From Nocardia arizonensis (lineage in GTDB: Bacteria > Actinomycetota > Actinomycetes > Mycobacteriales > Mycobacteriaceae), in the NCBI RefSeq assembly GCF_001310275.1, contig NZ_LGYZ01000088.1, positions 62,001 to 126,000 of the forward strand: a stretch of 64,000 nt of DNA, given 5' to 3'. Below the pieces are notes generated by a model, which made no database searches, was not told where the DNA came from, and worked only from the letters and a program-made list of their open reading frames with translations. Numbering within the stretch: position 1 is the stretch's first letter; each line of letters opens with the position of its first letter. Shown here in pieces: positions 1 to 9,267 of this stretch. The position numbers and the translations under genes were made by a program.

Positions 1-1585
1 TGTCGATGATCACCGTGGTGATGCCCTCGTGCTTGGGCGCCGACGGGTCGGTGCGCACCGTGGCCAGGCCGCGCCGGCACCTGTGCGCACCGCTGGTCCA
101 CACCTTCTGCCCGGTGATCCTCCAGCCGCCCTCGACCCGCGTCGCCTTGGTCTTGATCGCGGCGGCGTCGGATCCGGCCTCGGGTTCGGAGAACAACTGG
201 CACCAGACCTCGTCCCCGACGAGAGCCGGACGGACGAAGCGCTCGATCTGCTCGGCGGTGCCGTGCTGGATGAGCGTCAGAATCACCCACCCGGTGATGC
301 CGTACTCGGGACGCGCGAGCTGCGCGTTGGCGAATTCCTGCTCTATGACCAGTTGCTCGACCGCGTCGGCGGCTCGGCCCCACGGCTTGGGCCAATGCGG
401 CATGGCACAACCGGTCTCGATGAGACGTTCGCGGCGGGCGCGCTCGTCCTCGATCGCCGCGGCGGCGGTGAGCACCGAGCGCACTTCGGCCCGGATCGTT
501 TCGGCTGAATCGGGCAGATCGAGGCTGTTGGCCCGCTTGACGCCCGCCGCCGAGAGCGCGAACAGGTCGTCTTCGGCGGCGCCACCGCCGAAGATCGCGT
601 CCAGTGTCGCGGCGCGGCGCAGATGCAGATGTGCGTCGTGTTCCCAGGTGAACCCGATACCGCCGTGCACCTGGATGTTCAGCTCGGCATTGCGCACGTA
701 GCCGGGCAGTGCCAGTGTCGCCGCGGCGGCCGCCGCCAGCTGGAACTGCCCGTCGTCCTCGGTCGCGGCACGTGCGGCATCCCACACCAGCGCCAGCGCG
801 GACTCCGCCGCCACCGCCATGTTCGCCAAGTGGTGCTTGACAGCCTGGAAAGAGCCGATCACGCGCCCGAACTGCTTGCGCACCTTGGCGTATTCCACCG
901 CGGCGTCCAGTGCGTCCTCGGCGCCGCCCACCGCCTCGGCGGCCACGATGGTCCGCGTGTACGCCAGCAGTAGCGCACGCTGTCCCACGAGGACATCCGC
1001 GTCGCTGACGGCCATGTCCGCCAGCGTGATCCGACCCGATCGGCGTGTCGGATCCAAATTCTCGGGGATCTCGGCGGACAGTCCGGCACGGCCACGCTCG
1101 ACGATCAGCACATCTTCGCCTGCCACCAGAACCAGCAGATCGGCCAGACCGGCTCCCAGCACCACGCCCGCCGATCCGGTCGCCTCGCCGCCCTTGATCG
1201 TGATGTCGCCCGCGACTCCGATGCCCGCGACGGTCGATCCGTCCAGCAGGCCAGGGAGTAAGCGCCTCTTCTGCTCCGCACTACCCGCGGCGGCGATCAC
1301 CGCGGACGCTGTCACGGTCGGAACGAACGGACCGGGTGCCACCACCCTGCCGAGTTCCTCCACCACCACGACCAATTCCAGCAGCCCGAAGCCGGACCCG
1401 CCATCGGCCTCGGCGATGTGCAGCCCGAGCCAGCCGAGTTGGGCGAGCTCGGACCAGAAGAGCGGCCTACCCGCTTCCGGTGCGTCGAGCAGCTCACGGG
1501 AGAGTGTGCGAGCCTTGTGCGCACCGAGGAAGGAACGTGCGACCTCCTCGAGTTGGCGGTGGTCATCGGTCAACGCAATACCCAT
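1..1585 (-). CDS. Tandem-domain acyl-CoA dehydrogenase (FadE34/FadE22-like), 3' end outside window
   Basis: Catalyses FAD-dependent alpha,beta-dehydrogenation of an acyl-CoA. Reading the minus strand from ATG at 1585 (GAGGAGA-type ribosome site just upstream) gives an uninterrupted frame of about 528 residues running off the left edge. A first acyl-CoA dehydrogenase domain ends near the motif VHGGIGFTWEHDAHLHLRR. After a linker a second domain begins (WCQLFSEPEAGSD, then GWRITGQKVWTSGA) and is cut by the window. Tandem fused FadEs of about 700-750 residues are a known actinobacterial type (M. tuberculosis FadE34) used on bulky steroid side-chain substrates. It is the last visible gene of a minus-strand run that starts at 8236. 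The substrate is not determined. Confidence 0.9.
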   Translation of the reverse strand, partial: MGIALTDDHRQLEEVARSFLGAHKARTLSRELLDAPEAGRPLFWSELAQLGWLGLHIAEADGGSGFGLLELVVVVEELGRVVAPGPFVPTVTASAVIAAAGSAEQKRRLLPGLLDGSTVAGIGVAGDITIKGGEATGSAGVVLGAGLADLLVLVAGEDVLIVERGRAGLSAEIPENLDPTRRSGRITLADMAVSDADVLVGQRALLLAYTRTIVAAEAVGGAEDALDAAVEYAKVRKQFGRVIGSFQAVKHHLANMAVAAESALALVWDAARAATEDDGQFQLAAAAAATLALPGYVRNAELNIQVHGGIGFTWEHDAHLHLRRAATLDAIFGGGAAEDDLFALSAAGVKRANSLDLPDSAETIRAEVRSVLTAAAAIEDERARRERLIETGCAMPHWPKPWGRAADAVEQLVIEQEFANAQLARPEYGITGWVILTLIQHGTAEQIERFVRPALVGDEVWCQLFSEPEAGSDAAAIKTKATRVEGGWRITGQKVWTSGAHRCRRGLATVRTDPSAPKHEGITTVIID

Positions 1586-1595
1586 CGGGGTCTCC

Positions 1596-2969
1596 TCAAT
1601 TCAGACACGGCCAGGTTCGGTCGTAGAGCGCCCCGGAGGCGGTGCGCATCAGATAGTTGTCACGCTGGATACCTCGCCAGATCTGAGCGACGTAATCCAG
1701 TTCATCGAGTTCGCCGGCTTCGACCAGGCCGGCGAGCGCGGCTCGGCCCGCATCCACCGTGGCAGGCTCGGCGCCGAGCAGTTCGGCCAGTTCGGCCAGT
1801 TCTTGCGCGTCCAGCGCAGCGCCGCGGCGATCGACCTCCCGCAGGAACTTGACCAGCCGCGCCGCACCTTTGGTCCACTGCACCGCCAAGGCGTCTCCCG
1901 CGCGAGCGGCGACGTGCTCGAGGACGCCGAGCGTGGTGTCGTATGTCGAACTGTAGGGCGAATCCGGCGCATCCGATTCGAAATCCATTCGCTCGGCTTC
2001 GATTCCCACCACATGCGCCAGCGCCTCGATCAGCAGCCTTCGGTGCAGCATCCCGAAGATGAGCGCGCTGCCTGCGTCGGGCGAGCCGACGACCGGCGCC
2101 ACCCGTGCGTCGATACCCGCGTTGTTGTTGGTCGCCAAGCGGGTCTCGGCGAGCAGCCGGTAGTACCAGATCCGCCGCTCGTCCAGCTTATGGCCGGACA
2201 GCCGCTCGTATTCGGCCAGCCGCGACGGGAAGTGGGTGAAGGTGTCCTGCACCGTGCGCAACGACAGCCACGCGATATCGTCCATGGGGTCGCCGTAGTG
2301 GGCGAGTTCCATGTCGACGATGGCGGTGACCTTCCCGTTCTCGTACATGAAGTTGCCGGGACCGGTGTCCCCCTGGACGAGCACGACCGGGCCGTCGTAT
2401 TCGGGCACATTGCGTTCGAGCCAGTCGAGGCAGAAGTTCAACAGGGGCGCCGGTTCGTCCCTGCGCGCCACGCGCTTTCGCATCGCGGCGATCTCGTCGC
2501 GCACATGCTCACCGACCGTACGCACCTCCCCCAGCGCCGCGATACCGAGGTCGCGCGGGTCGATGCGGTGCATGGCCGCAAGCTTCTCGATGAAGTCCTT
2601 GGCGACGCTGACCTGCTCGTCCTCGTCCTTGATGAGTCGAAACCACGTGGCCCCGCTGATCCGCTCGAGCAGGGTGGCCTGTTGTTCGGGGTGCACTGCC
2701 ACCACCTCGGGCACCGCCACACCGTGGGCGTGCAGCGCGGTGAGTATCTCGGCCTCCACCTGAAGGGTGTGGAATACGCTGCCGGGCTTGGGCACTCGGC
2801 GGTCGTAACGCAAGAACAGCGGCACCGTGGTGTCACCGGTCACGGCCTCGACGAACCATGCTTCTCTGCTGGCGCCGCCGGTGACTCGTTTCACTTCGAT
2901 GTCGTCCGCACCGGTGACCGATATGATCCACTCGCGCAACTCGGGTGGAACACTCTTGCTGTCGCTCAT
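1596..2969 (-). CDS. Aminoglycoside-phosphotransferase-like kinase (phosphotransferase family)
   Basis: A 457-residue protein of the APH/choline-kinase fold. The catalytic-loop motif is VLVQGDTGPGNFMY (the usual HGD is QGD), followed by the metal-binding segment AIVDMELAHYGDP. The N-terminal lobe has the GGASREAW nucleotide-binding loop. Such kinases sit beside acyl-CoA dehydrogenases in actinobacterial catabolic clusters and are fused to one in eukaryotic ACAD10/11, where 4-hydroxyacyl-CoAs are phosphorylated. That function is therefore plausible here but is inference. I chose ATG 2969, which follows GAGAAG; the frame stays open upstream into the next gene. It lies 10 nt before the FadE gene, so co-translation is likely. 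Confidence 0.85.
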   Translation of the reverse strand: MSDSKSVPPELREWIISVTGADDIEVKRVTGGASREAWFVEAVTGDTTVPLFLRYDRRVPKPGSVFHTLQVEAEILTALHAHGVAVPEVVAVHPEQQATLLERISGATWFRLIKDEDEQVSVAKDFIEKLAAMHRIDPRDLGIAALGEVRTVGEHVRDEIAAMRKRVARRDEPAPLLNFCLDWLERNVPEYDGPVVLVQGDTGPGNFMYENGKVTAIVDMELAHYGDPMDDIAWLSLRTVQDTFTHFPSRLAEYERLSGHKLDERRIWYYRLLAETRLATNNNAGIDARVAPVVGSPDAGSALIFGMLHRRLLIEALAHVVGIEAERMDFESDAPDSPYSSTYDTTLGVLEHVAARAGDALAVQWTKGAARLVKFLREVDRRGAALDAQELAELAELLGAEPATVDAGRAALAGLVEAGELDELDYVAQIWRGIQRDNYLMRTASGALYDRTWPCLN

Positions 2970-2995
2970 GTTCGTCTTCTCATCTCCGTATCCGG

Positions 2996-3844
2996 TCAGG
3001 ACGACTTCTTGGCCGCGGCGGCGGCCAGCCAGGCCCGGACCGCCTGCTTGTGTTCGTCGGTCGACCCGGACCGAACCATGCGCTCGCTTTCCAGGGGCAG
3101 CGCCTCGGCCAGCGACAGTCGGTACGCGTCGAGCACATTGGCCTTCATGCGTCCCAAGGCCACGGACGGGCCCGAGGCGATGGTGCGTGCCCAAGCCATC
3201 GCCGCGGTATCCAGTTCGTCCACTTCGACGACCCGGTTCACCAGTCCGAGTGCCAGCGCGGCATCCGCCGCTATCGGCGCCCCATCGACCAGCAACTCGA
3301 GCGCTTTGGACGGGCCGACCAGGCGCGAGAGAAACCAGGCGCCGCCGAAATCGCCGGACAGCGCCAGCCGCCCCCAGCCCGGGATCAGCATGGCCGACCG
3401 GTCGGCGACCCGCAGATCGGTCGACAGGGCGATCGAGAGACCTGCACCCACCGAGCCACCCGACAGCGCCGCGATGGTCACCTTGGGCATCTCATGCAGT
3501 AGTCGAACCATACGAGCGTTGTGCGTCAGCTCGGCGACCCGCTGTTCGAGCGTCGGCGGTGGGTCGCTATCCGCGGCGCGACGGGCGCGCCCGTCGCGGA
3601 CGTCACCGCCCGCGCAGAACGAGGCGCCCGCCCCGTTGATCAGGACGCAACCGACCTCGGAGTCCTCGGCGAAGCGCTCCAATGCGCGAGGTACGCCGTC
3701 GAACATCTCCGGGTGCAGCGCATTGCGACGCTCCGGCCTGTTCAGGGTCACGACGCCGACGCCTTCGGTGATCCGCGCGAGGACGGTGTCGGTGCCGGTA
3801 TCGATGACCGAGTCAGCGCTCGACGCGGTGGCGGAACCGCTCAT
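2996..3844 (-). CDS. Enoyl-CoA hydratase/isomerase family protein
   Basis: A 282-residue crotonase. The substrate-binding segment VTLNRPERRNAL, the oxyanion-hole motifs GAGASFCAGGDVRDG and SGGSVGAGLSIALSTDLRVA, and the late motif SGDFGGAWFLSRLVGPSKAL are all visible. Asp replaces the catalytic Glu in the last motif, as in PaaG-type isomerases. It could therefore be an isomerase rather than a classical hydratase. The start overlaps the stop of the upstream MaoC-like gene by 4 nt (ATGA), indicating translational coupling. Confidence 0.88.
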   Translation of the reverse strand: MSGSATASSADSVIDTGTDTVLARITEGVGVVTLNRPERRNALHPEMFDGVPRALERFAEDSEVGCVLINGAGASFCAGGDVRDGRARRAADSDPPPTLEQRVAELTHNARMVRLLHEMPKVTIAALSGGSVGAGLSIALSTDLRVADRSAMLIPGWGRLALSGDFGGAWFLSRLVGPSKALELLVDGAPIAADAALALGLVNRVVEVDELDTAAMAWARTIASGPSVALGRMKANVLDAYRLSLAEALPLESERMVRSGSTDEHKQAVRAWLAAAAAKKSS

Positions 3845-5127
3845 CGGCGCTTCTCCGCGGCGAGTTCGCGGTGCCTGGCCAGCATGCCCACAGCCTTTCG
3901 CTCGAGGTCGGCGCCGACCTTCGGCAGCAGCACCGGGCCGAGTTCGCGGCTGGGCAAAGCGATCGTCGCCGTGGCGGGAGCGGTTACCTCCCCGCGCTGA
4001 TTGGTCGCCCTGAATCGCACATCCACCAGTCCGTTGCCGTCTTCGACGCGCTTGCCGACCACTTCGCCGGTGATGACCTGGGTGTCACCGATATAGTTGA
4101 ATTTGCGCATCTCGTCGTGCTGGCGCACCAGCCACCCGTCGTCGCCCATCCAGTCGGTGAGGTAGTGGGTGAGCCAGCATTCCCGGGTGACGCCGTAGTC
4201 GTAGGCCATCGGATTGCCGATCGACTGCGACCATTCGTTCTCCCAATGCAGCCGCTGCGCGGCATCCGGGATACCCGCGGCGTTCTTGATGTAGAACTTC
4301 GGCACTCGCTGCCGGTTGCGGTAACCGATGCGCGCCGGACCAATGCCGTAGGGCGCGAAACCGTACCCACCCGCGTGGAAGGAGATGATGTCGGTCAGCG
4401 TGAGCGGACCTTTGGCCATCTTCGGCAGCACATCGCCGATCTGCACGTCCTCGAAGTACCTGGGGTCGGCGCCGCGCGGCCCTTCGGCCGCGTAGATCTC
4501 ATCGATCTCGGCGATCTGCTCGTCGGTGTAGGTCGCGGGCTCGATGCCCATGTACTTGCCGCGCTCGCGCGATTGCTTGCGCTCCGTGGCGATCAGGATC
4601 GTCCGCAGCACGGCCACCACCTCGCCGCGCTGGTTGACACGCACCGAGCGCAGCACCCGAATGATCGAGCGGCCTGCGAACTCGCTGGTCTTCTCCTCGA
4701 TGGACTCGAGCCCACCGAAGGCGTACAGCTCGTCGCCGGGATACACCGGGCGGAACCACTCGGTGTCCTGGCCCGAGACGAACAGGTGCACGCCGGAGAA
4801 CAGCCCCTTCGTCGCCTTACGGATATCCTCGGGAATCGGATCACCGAACGTCTTGCGGCACATGGCGATCGGAATCATCGGCGGCGCGATCTGGCTGCCC
4901 CAGCGGGTTTTCGGGCCGTACTCGGGATCGGCGAAGAGCGGATTGTCGTCGCCGTAGCCGCGTGCGAAGTTCCGTATGCCGTCGGGAGTCGCCGTCCGGT
5001 AGTACTCGTCGATTCCGGTCGGCGCGTCCAGACCGAGCAGCAATCGAGCGCGCTCGATGTCCTCGTCTTTGATCGAGTAGTCGAATACCTCTGCGCCACC
5101 GTGCTTCTGGTCCATTTCCGCCCCCAT
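3841..5127 (-). CDS. Two-hotdog MaoC/FAS1-like acyl dehydratase
   Basis: A protein of about 428 residues with two hotdog-type halves. The N half contains FARGYGDDNPLFADPEYG. The C half contains ISFHAGGYGFAPYG, ENEWSQSIGNPMAYDYG and a terminal RATNQRGEVTAPATATIALP strand. It probably hydrates enoyl-CoAs or stabilises such a hydratase. A clear paralogue lies at 22723-23973. ATG 5127 lies 1 nt past the P450 stop. ATG 5115 (MDQKHGG) is preceded by a purine-rich GGGGGCGGAA and is an equally good start. The catalytic residues are not obvious in either half, so the exact reaction is unproven. Confidence 0.82.
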   Translation of the reverse strand: MGAEMDQKHGGAEVFDYSIKDEDIERARLLLGLDAPTGIDEYYRTATPDGIRNFARGYGDDNPLFADPEYGPKTRWGSQIAPPMIPIAMCRKTFGDPIPEDIRKATKGLFSGVHLFVSGQDTEWFRPVYPGDELYAFGGLESIEEKTSEFAGRSIIRVLRSVRVNQRGEVVAVLRTILIATERKQSRERGKYMGIEPATYTDEQIAEIDEIYAAEGPRGADPRYFEDVQIGDVLPKMAKGPLTLTDIISFHAGGYGFAPYGIGPARIGYRNRQRVPKFYIKNAAGIPDAAQRLHWENEWSQSIGNPMAYDYGVTRECWLTHYLTDWMGDDGWLVRQHDEMRKFNYIGDTQVITGEVVGKRVEDGNGLVDVRFRATNQRGEVTAPATATIALPSRELGPVLLPKVGADLERKAVGMLARHRELAAEKRR

Positions 5128-5128
5128 G

Positions 5129-6361
<1,233 letters not shown>

Positions 6362-6368
6362 GGCAGTA

Positions 6369-6794
6369 CTATCCTTCGGATTTGGTGTCGATCCGTACGA
6401 CGGCCGACCCGGTCAAGACGGTCTCGTCGCGCTGGTTCGTCGTGATCAGCGCGATGTGGGCTTCGCCGCCGACGATCTCGTCGATGCGGGCCTCGGCGGT
6501 CAGTGAATCGCCCGGCCACACCTGTGCGACGAATCGCGCGCTGTAGCCGGTGATGTTCTCGGCCCCGAACCAATCGGTCACCACGCGGCCGGTCATGCCC
6601 ATCGTGAGCATGCCGTGCGCGAAGACGCCCGGAGCCCCCGCCACCTTGCGAGCGAAGACCTCGTCGGTGTGCAACGGGTTGTAGTCGCCCGAGGCGCCGG
6701 CGTACTGGACGATTCGAGTTCGGGTCAGGTCGTCCACCAACTTCAACCGACGAACGTCACCGACCTTCGCCTCGTTCACGGCGGCACTAGTCAT
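6369..6794 (-). CDS. MaoC-type (R)-specific enoyl-CoA hydratase (HadB-like)
   Basis: A 141-residue single hotdog protein with the hydratase-2 signature YAGASGDYNPLHTDEVFA, giving the catalytic pair Asp37 and His42. It ends with a short beta-strand containing ITTNQRDETVLTG. It hydrates 2-enoyl-CoA to (R)-3-hydroxyacyl-CoA. Its start overlaps the stop of the upstream HadA-like gene by 8 nt. The two gene products probably form a heterodimer, as in mycobacterial HadAB-type and ChsH-type hydratases. ATG 6794 was chosen because it gives the normal family length. Confidence 0.9.
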   Translation of the reverse strand: MTSAAVNEAKVGDVRRLKLVDDLTRTRIVQYAGASGDYNPLHTDEVFARKVAGAPGVFAHGMLTMGMTGRVVTDWFGAENITGYSARFVAQVWPGDSLTAEARIDEIVGGEAHIALITTNQRDETVLTGSAVVRIDTKSEG

Positions 6795-7329
6795 GGGATT
6801 CCTCTCCGGCCCCGGACCGTACGGGCGCACTCTGGGTGGCGACCGCTACCGCTGTCGCAGTCACCACCAATTCACCTGCGGCGTCGCGGTATTCGGTGAT
6901 CGACTCGGTGAACATGAGCGTGCCGCCACGACGCCCCTGCTTCTCCCACGTGCGCCCCGCACGCTGTTGGGCGGTGAGGACGTCGCCGACGCGCACGGGC
7001 CGCGCGAAGTCGAACCGCTGTTCCGCGTGCAGCGGCCCCCCGCCACCGGCCTGCTTGGTCTGCCCGGCGGCGTCCGCCTCGGCATTCGCTGGTTCGGCCA
7101 GGCCGCTCGCGGTGGCCCCCGAGCCCATCCACGGTCGCCCCTCGTGGGGACGCAGCGGGAAGTCGGGATCGAACTGCGCGCCGCACTGCACGAAGGTCGG
7201 CGGCGCGACCACGCCCGCGAGACCGTTCTCGACCATCTGCCCATCGGAGTAGTCCACGCTGGTGTCGCCGATTGATCGCGCGAACATCAGGATATGACCG
7301 CCCTCGACAGGAAAGCGTTGTGCGACCAT
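6787..7329 (-). CDS. FAS1-like/MaoC N-terminal dehydratase subunit (HadA-like)
   Basis: A 180-residue hotdog protein with the N-terminal MaoC-like segment GLAGVVAPPTFVQCGAQFD, an internal Gly/Ala-rich loop and the segment FARPVRVGDVLTAQQRAG. It lacks the D-x4-H catalytic pair of its neighbour. It is therefore likely the substrate-binding partner of the catalytic subunit encoded immediately downstream. The gene begins 1 nt after the stop of the SDR gene. This organisation matches paired hydratases of steroid and fatty-acyl catabolism. Confidence 0.83.
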   Translation of the reverse strand: MVAQRFPVEGGHILMFARSIGDTSVDYSDGQMVENGLAGVVAPPTFVQCGAQFDPDFPLRPHEGRPWMGSGATASGLAEPANAEADAAGQTKQAGGGGPLHAEQRFDFARPVRVGDVLTAQQRAGRTWEKQGRRGGTLMFTESITEYRDAAGELVVTATAVAVATQSAPVRSGAGEESHD

Positions 7330-7330
7330 C

Positions 7331-8236
7331 TCAGCCCCGCATCGGGTGGTTGAGCTCGAACGGCACGGTGGCGAATTTGGCGGCTTCGGCCGCGAGTTCC
7401 CCGACGGTCCAGCGGTCGGCGCCCGGCTTTTCGATCTTGTCGATGATCGACCACGGTTGGAACAGCTGCACCCGATTGCCCATCACGAAGAACACCCGCC
7501 CGGTGATCGGGCAGTCCTCGGTCCCGAGATAGGCCACGAACGGCGATACATTCGCCGGATCCATCGCGCCGACCTCTTCACCCTTGTTCGGGTCCGGGAC
7601 GCCGGGCAGCCCCGCGGTGAGCCGTGTGAGGGCGGCGGGCGCGATGGCGTTGACGCGCACGTGATAGCGAGCGAGCTCGCCCGACGCGATCATCGTCATC
7701 ATCGCGATGCCGGATTTGGCGGCACCGTAGTTCGTCTGGCCCGGCTGACCGAACAGGCCGGATGTCGACGAAGTGTTGATCACCGAACGCTTGACCGCGC
7801 TACCCGCCTTGGCCTGGTCACGCCAATACGCGGCGGCGTGGCGCAACGGGCAGAAATGGCCCTTGAGATGGACGTGAATGACCGCGTCCCACTCCTGCTC
7901 ACTCATGTTGACGAGGGTGCGGTCTCGCAGAATTCCCGCATTGTTGACCAGCACGTGCAGATCGCCGAAATGCTCGACCGCACTCGAGATCAGCCGTTCG
8001 GCGCCGTCCCAGCTGGCGACGTCGTCGGTATTGGCGATGGCCTCGCCACCGAGCGCCTGGATCTCCTTGACCACGAGTTCGGCGGCGGTGACGTCGTTAC
8101 CCGAACCGTCGACAGCGCCACCCAGGTCGTTGACGACCACCTTGGCGCCCTCGGCGGCGTACAGCAGCGCGTGTTCACGGCCGATGCCGCGCCCCGCTCC
8201 GGTGATGACCACCACTCGTCCATCGAGACTTCCCAT
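7331..8236 (-). CDS. SDR of the multifunctional-enzyme-2/Hsd4A type, 3-hydroxyacyl-CoA dehydrogenase-like
   Basis: A 301-residue short-chain dehydrogenase. The NAD motif TGAGRGIG is followed by VVVNDLGGAVDGSG, typical of the dehydrogenase domain of peroxisomal MFE-2 and actinobacterial Hsd4A. NNAG and the Ser/Tyr/Lys triad (NTSSTSGLFGQPGQTNYGAAKSG region, written here as S...YGAAK) are intact. It likely oxidises (3R)-hydroxyacyl-CoAs made by the two hydratase subunits encoded immediately downstream. ATG 8236 has AGGAG eight bases upstream. It is the first gene of the minus-strand operon and is divergent from the crotonase at 8306. Confidence 0.9.
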   Translation of the reverse strand: MGSLDGRVVVITGAGRGIGREHALLYAAEGAKVVVNDLGGAVDGSGNDVTAAELVVKEIQALGGEAIANTDDVASWDGAERLISSAVEHFGDLHVLVNNAGILRDRTLVNMSEQEWDAVIHVHLKGHFCPLRHAAAYWRDQAKAGSAVKRSVINTSSTSGLFGQPGQTNYGAAKSGIAMMTMIASGELARYHVRVNAIAPAALTRLTAGLPGVPDPNKGEEVGAMDPANVSPFVAYLGTEDCPITGRVFFVMGNRVQLFQPWSIIDKIEKPGADRWTVGELAAEAAKFATVPFELNHPMRG

Positions 8237-8286
8237 GCGTTCCACTCCTGCATCCGCTTCGCTCGGTGTGCTGTTTCCAACCTTTG

Positions 8287-8304
8287 TAAGAGTATACTTA
8301 TTAA
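8287..8304. promoter_or_regulatory. AT-rich operator site 1 with divergent -10 elements
   Basis: TAAGAGTATACTTATTAA lies between the divergent SDR and crotonase genes. Its centre AGTATACT is a perfect palindrome, so each strand carries a TATACT hexamer that fits a -10 box. On the plus strand the predicted start point falls at about 8305-8306, on the ATG of the crotonase. The site is one of nine similar motifs in this island, so a shared repressor is inferred. Confidence 0.55.
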
Positions 8305-8305
8305 T

Positions 8306-9178
8306 ATGATTCAAGCTACCCCCGGATTGCCTCAACCAGCCGATGGCGACCCACAGACCCCGGCGAACGGCCAGGCGAACCGACCCGACGGCATCGACTT
8401 GACAGAGATCGAGTTCGAAGTCGGCGACGATCACGTCGCCACCATCACGCTCAACCGACCCGAGGCGCTGAACTCGTTCACCGACCGCTCGGCCGCGGAG
8501 ATCTCCTGGGCGTGGCGGACAATTCGCGACACCGACCAGATTCACGCGGTGGTGTTGCGCGCGAACGGCGATCGCGCCTTCTGCACCGGCGCCGACGTCA
8601 AGGCGGGCACCGGCTGGTTCTTCCGATCGAACATATGGAACACCTTCGATCCCGGCGTGACCCTCTCCCCCAAACTGCACCACCGATGCTGGAAGCCGGT
8701 CGTCACCGCGGTGCACGGCATGGCGGCCGGCGGCGCTCAGTACTTTCTCAACGAATCCGACATCGTCATCTGCTCGACGGACGCCCAGTTCTTCGATCCG
8801 CACGCGAATGGCGGCATCGTCTCCGCACTCGAGCCGATCGGCATGCTCAAGCGCAACGTCCCGCTCGGCGATGTCCTGCGGTGGGCGCTGATGGGCACCG
8901 AGGAGCGGATCACCGCCGATACCGCCCTGCGCATGGGCCTGGTGACCGAAGTCGTCGAGCGGACGCGCCTGCACGAACGAGCGCATGCCATCGCGGCATC
9001 GATCGCGGCGCGCAACCCGATCGCCATTCAAGGCACCGTCCGCGCCATTTGGGAGTCGATGGATATGACCCGTTCGATGGCCCTGCAGAACGGAATGGCC
9101 TACACCCACATCGGTAACGCGCCGACCGAAGAGCGCAGGGCCAAGCCGAGACGCAACGAGCCGCCGACCTTCCGCTAA
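8306..9178 (+). CDS. Enoyl-CoA hydratase/isomerase family protein, probably leaderless
   Basis: A 290-residue crotonase with ATITLNRPEALNSF, the oxyanion-hole segments NGDRAFCTGADVKAG and HGMAAGGAQYFLNESD, and a C-terminal helical tail. About 34 residues of Pro/Gln/Asn-rich sequence precede the fold. ATG 8306 has no ribosome-binding site. It sits 7-8 nt after a TATACT hexamer, which suggests a leaderless message. An internal TTG at about 8398 would give a tidier family start but also lacks a Shine-Dalgarno. Transcription is divergent from the hydratase/P450 operon. Confidence 0.85.
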   Translation: MIQATPGLPQPADGDPQTPANGQANRPDGIDLTEIEFEVGDDHVATITLNRPEALNSFTDRSAAEISWAWRTIRDTDQIHAVVLRANGDRAFCTGADVKAGTGWFFRSNIWNTFDPGVTLSPKLHHRCWKPVVTAVHGMAAGGAQYFLNESDIVICSTDAQFFDPHANGGIVSALEPIGMLKRNVPLGDVLRWALMGTEERITADTALRMGLVTEVVERTRLHERAHAIAASIAARNPIAIQGTVRAIWESMDMTRSMALQNGMAYTHIGNAPTEERRAKPRRNEPPTFR

Positions 9179-9195
9179 ATCATCTTACTGATCTT

Positions 9196-9211
9196 TCTGA
9201 TCTAACTATAT
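9196..9211. promoter_or_regulatory. AT-rich operator site 2
   Basis: On the minus strand this reads ATATAGTTAGATCAGA, matching the island motif AAATAGTTAACTGATT at 10 of 16 positions. It lies in the promoter region of the acyl-CoA synthetase gene, 57 nt upstream of its GTG. The surrounding 9175-9225 segment is strikingly AT-rich for this genome. Confidence 0.4.
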
Positions 9212-9267
9212 AGATATATTGTGAACTCATTGCCCTCGAGAACACACAGCAGCAAAGGGGAAATCTC

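Noticed and set aside
819..4013. Long plus-strand open frame of about 1060 codons
   Set aside because: It is the antisense shadow of the acyl-CoA dehydrogenase, kinase and crotonase genes on the minus strand; its translation is Arg/Ser/Pro-rich with no domain.
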